From Dillenia suffruticosa (lineage: Eukaryota > Streptophyta > Magnoliopsida > Dilleniales > Dilleniaceae): 64,000 nucleotides of DNA. Made by a program: the position numbers and the translations under genes. The stretch lies in assembly GCA_033439265.1 (NCBI GenBank), contig JAVTVX010000016.1, positions 19,328,701 to 19,392,700 on the forward strand, given 5' to 3'. Positions 62,758 to 64,000 of the stretch are shown piece by piece. The notes beneath the pieces are model-generated. The model did no database searches and had not been told where the DNA came from. It saw only the letters and a program-made list of their open reading frames with translations. Every line of letters begins with the position of its first letter. Position 1 is the stretch's first letter.

Positions 62758-63123
62758 ATGTCTACTTCAGATCTCGAGTTCCTCCCCAACCTTCCAAAAC
62801 TCACAATACTATCAAATTCCGCCAAATCAAATGAGGAAAACAATTCTGAAGAACTCGACGACGACGACAACGTTGGCGCAATTCAGTCAAGTGAAGTTAA
62901 TAAATCCGGGGAGGAGTGCGTGACGCCGAAATCTGAAGAACATAGAATTCCCGCCATTCTTAGCTGTCCGCCGGCGCCAAAAAAACCGCTCCAACGACCG
63001 ATATCACGTAAGAGAAAGCTCGATTTCTTTGAGGTTTCCGATGTCGGACTTCGGGACGAGGTCGATGAATTTTTCCGTTTGGGATTCAAGGCTGCTGCAA
63101 GGAGAAGGTGCGAGTGTATATGA
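62758..63123 (+). CDS. SIAMESE-RELATED CDK inhibitor, SMR1/LGO-like
   Basis: An intronless 121-residue protein that should bind and inhibit cyclin-CDK complexes and promote endoreduplication or cell-cycle arrest (known for the family). It shows an acidic N-terminal half (EELDDDDN), then the SMR signature CVTPKSEEHRIPAILSCPPA (about 54-73; compare TPTSxEHKIPxxxxCPPAPRKP). A basic RKRKL motif (84-88) and DEVDEFFR (100-107) correspond to the CKRKL...EEIDRFF tail of Arabidopsis SMR1. Length and absence of introns are normal for the family. The start is the first ATG after the CT-rich leader. The exact orthologue within the SMR family cannot be fixed from one sequence; SMR2 is an alternative. Confidence 0.88.
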   Translation: MSTSDLEFLPNLPKLTILSNSAKSNEENNSEELDDDDNVGAIQSSEVNKSGEECVTPKSEEHRIPAILSCPPAPKKPLQRPISRKRKLDFFEVSDVGLRDEVDEFFRLGFKAAARRRCECI

Positions 63124-63783
63124 ATTAAGTACTAGGAAAAGAAATAACTATTATTATTATTATTATTATTTAATTTTTAGATTATTAGAAATTTGGAATA
63201 TGTCAATGGTGATCCGAGAGAATTTCCACGTGTTAATTTTATATACAGGGCTTTAAATTGGTTCCACGTTGTTATTATTTTTGAAATTCAGATGGGAAAA
63301 TCCAGAATGTCTGAATTATGGTATTTGTTTTTTGTAAGAGAATTATTCAGAATTTTATTTAATTAATGAATTTCTAAAAAGAAATAGATTTCAGTTGGGT
63401 GTTATTTTGAATTTTGCCTACTCAAATTGTTACGTGCGTGATCCAATTTTGATTATGGAAAATTAATGTTAATTTTTGTTTTCATGCAAGAATTATGGAA
63501 TGAAACCCTTTCTTGGGTAATTACAATTATCAAATTATTGATCCAATTTGAATTTCTTTTTCTTATTGTGGAATTATAGAGAGAGAGAGAGAGAGAGAGA
63601 GAGATGGGTATGGTGTTATTTTTGTTTACGTGGAAGTGAGGAATTTATGAGCGTTTATTAATTAGAATTGGGTATTTCTTTTTTCAAATTAATTAAAAAT
63701 TAAACACGTTGGGTGAGATGTGGTTGATCTGTATTTTCTACTGTTGAGTGATTAACTTTAATATGACTCTTCTTCTTACACCC

Positions 63784-63819
<36 letters not shown>

Positions 63820-64000
63820 TTTAAATAAGTTATGTGTGATCATTCATGTAAATGAGATTTTAAATATGAAAACGTGAACGTTACTTGTCCCCTTGTGATG
63901 ATCCAACGCATAAAAGCACAAAACGCCATTAATGAAATGCACAAGTACGTACATCTAAGCCTCTAGGGATCAGATAAATATAAATATTAATTAACAGAAA
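63124..64000. other. Downstream of the SMR gene
   Basis: 3' UTR and AT-rich flank with an ATT run (63150-63171) and GA microsatellites at 63578-63604 and 63788-63818. No further gene was seen up to the window edge. Confidence 0.7.

Overview
The window looks like nuclear DNA of a flowering plant, probably a woody core or early-diverging eudicot. It is AT-rich, its genes have many GT-AG introns (several of 5-12 kb), and it carries plant-type Copia, Gypsy, L1 and RTE elements, tRNA-derived SINEs, and long GA/CT microsatellites. I could not identify the species. All four host genes are on the + strand. The three LTR retrotransposons are all on the - strand. I see no intact tRNA, rRNA or CRISPR locus.

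Layout. (1) 871-10912: the 3' eleven exons of a SEX4/DSP4 phosphoglucan phosphatase gene (starch degradation); its transit-peptide exon lies left of the window. Its 5.6-kb intron holds a compact LTR element (4814-8209) with no visible polymerase genes. In their place it carries fragments of at least three unrelated host genes: a JmjC-type H3K9 demethylase zinc finger, a SAC3-family mRNA-export protein and a plant paladin-like phosphatase. (2) 10913-13124: AT-rich intergenic DNA. (3) 13125-42685: a 14-exon gene for a Golgi-type GT4 glycosyltransferase of the Arabidopsis AT5G04480 type, spread over about 29.6 kb because introns 1 and 6 are packed with transposons. Intron 1 has L1 fragments in both orientations. 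Intron 6 has a Gypsy element (25492-36741) that was itself hit by a Copia element (27448-32262, target duplication GAAAC) and an RTE-type LINE (about 34325-35530). (4) 44046-49334: a Gypsy chromovirus with 353-bp LTRs and a perfect 5-bp target duplication CATTT. (5) 52905-56329: a gene for an AT3G52170-like putative DNA-binding protein, with a 5'-UTR intron and a duplicated block of about 57 residues. (6) 56400-62600: intergenic DNA with SINE copies and microsatellites. (7) 62758-63123: a single-exon SIAMESE-RELATED (SMR1/LGO-like) CDK inhibitor gene.

The host genes do not form a pathway: starch turnover, cell-wall or glycan synthesis, a nuclear protein of unknown role, and cell-cycle and endoreduplication control. 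What links the window is transposon history. Splice sites and reading frames of the host genes stay intact around old and younger insertions. The most unusual object is the gene-capturing LTR element in the SEX4 intron, whose organisation recalls maize Bs1.
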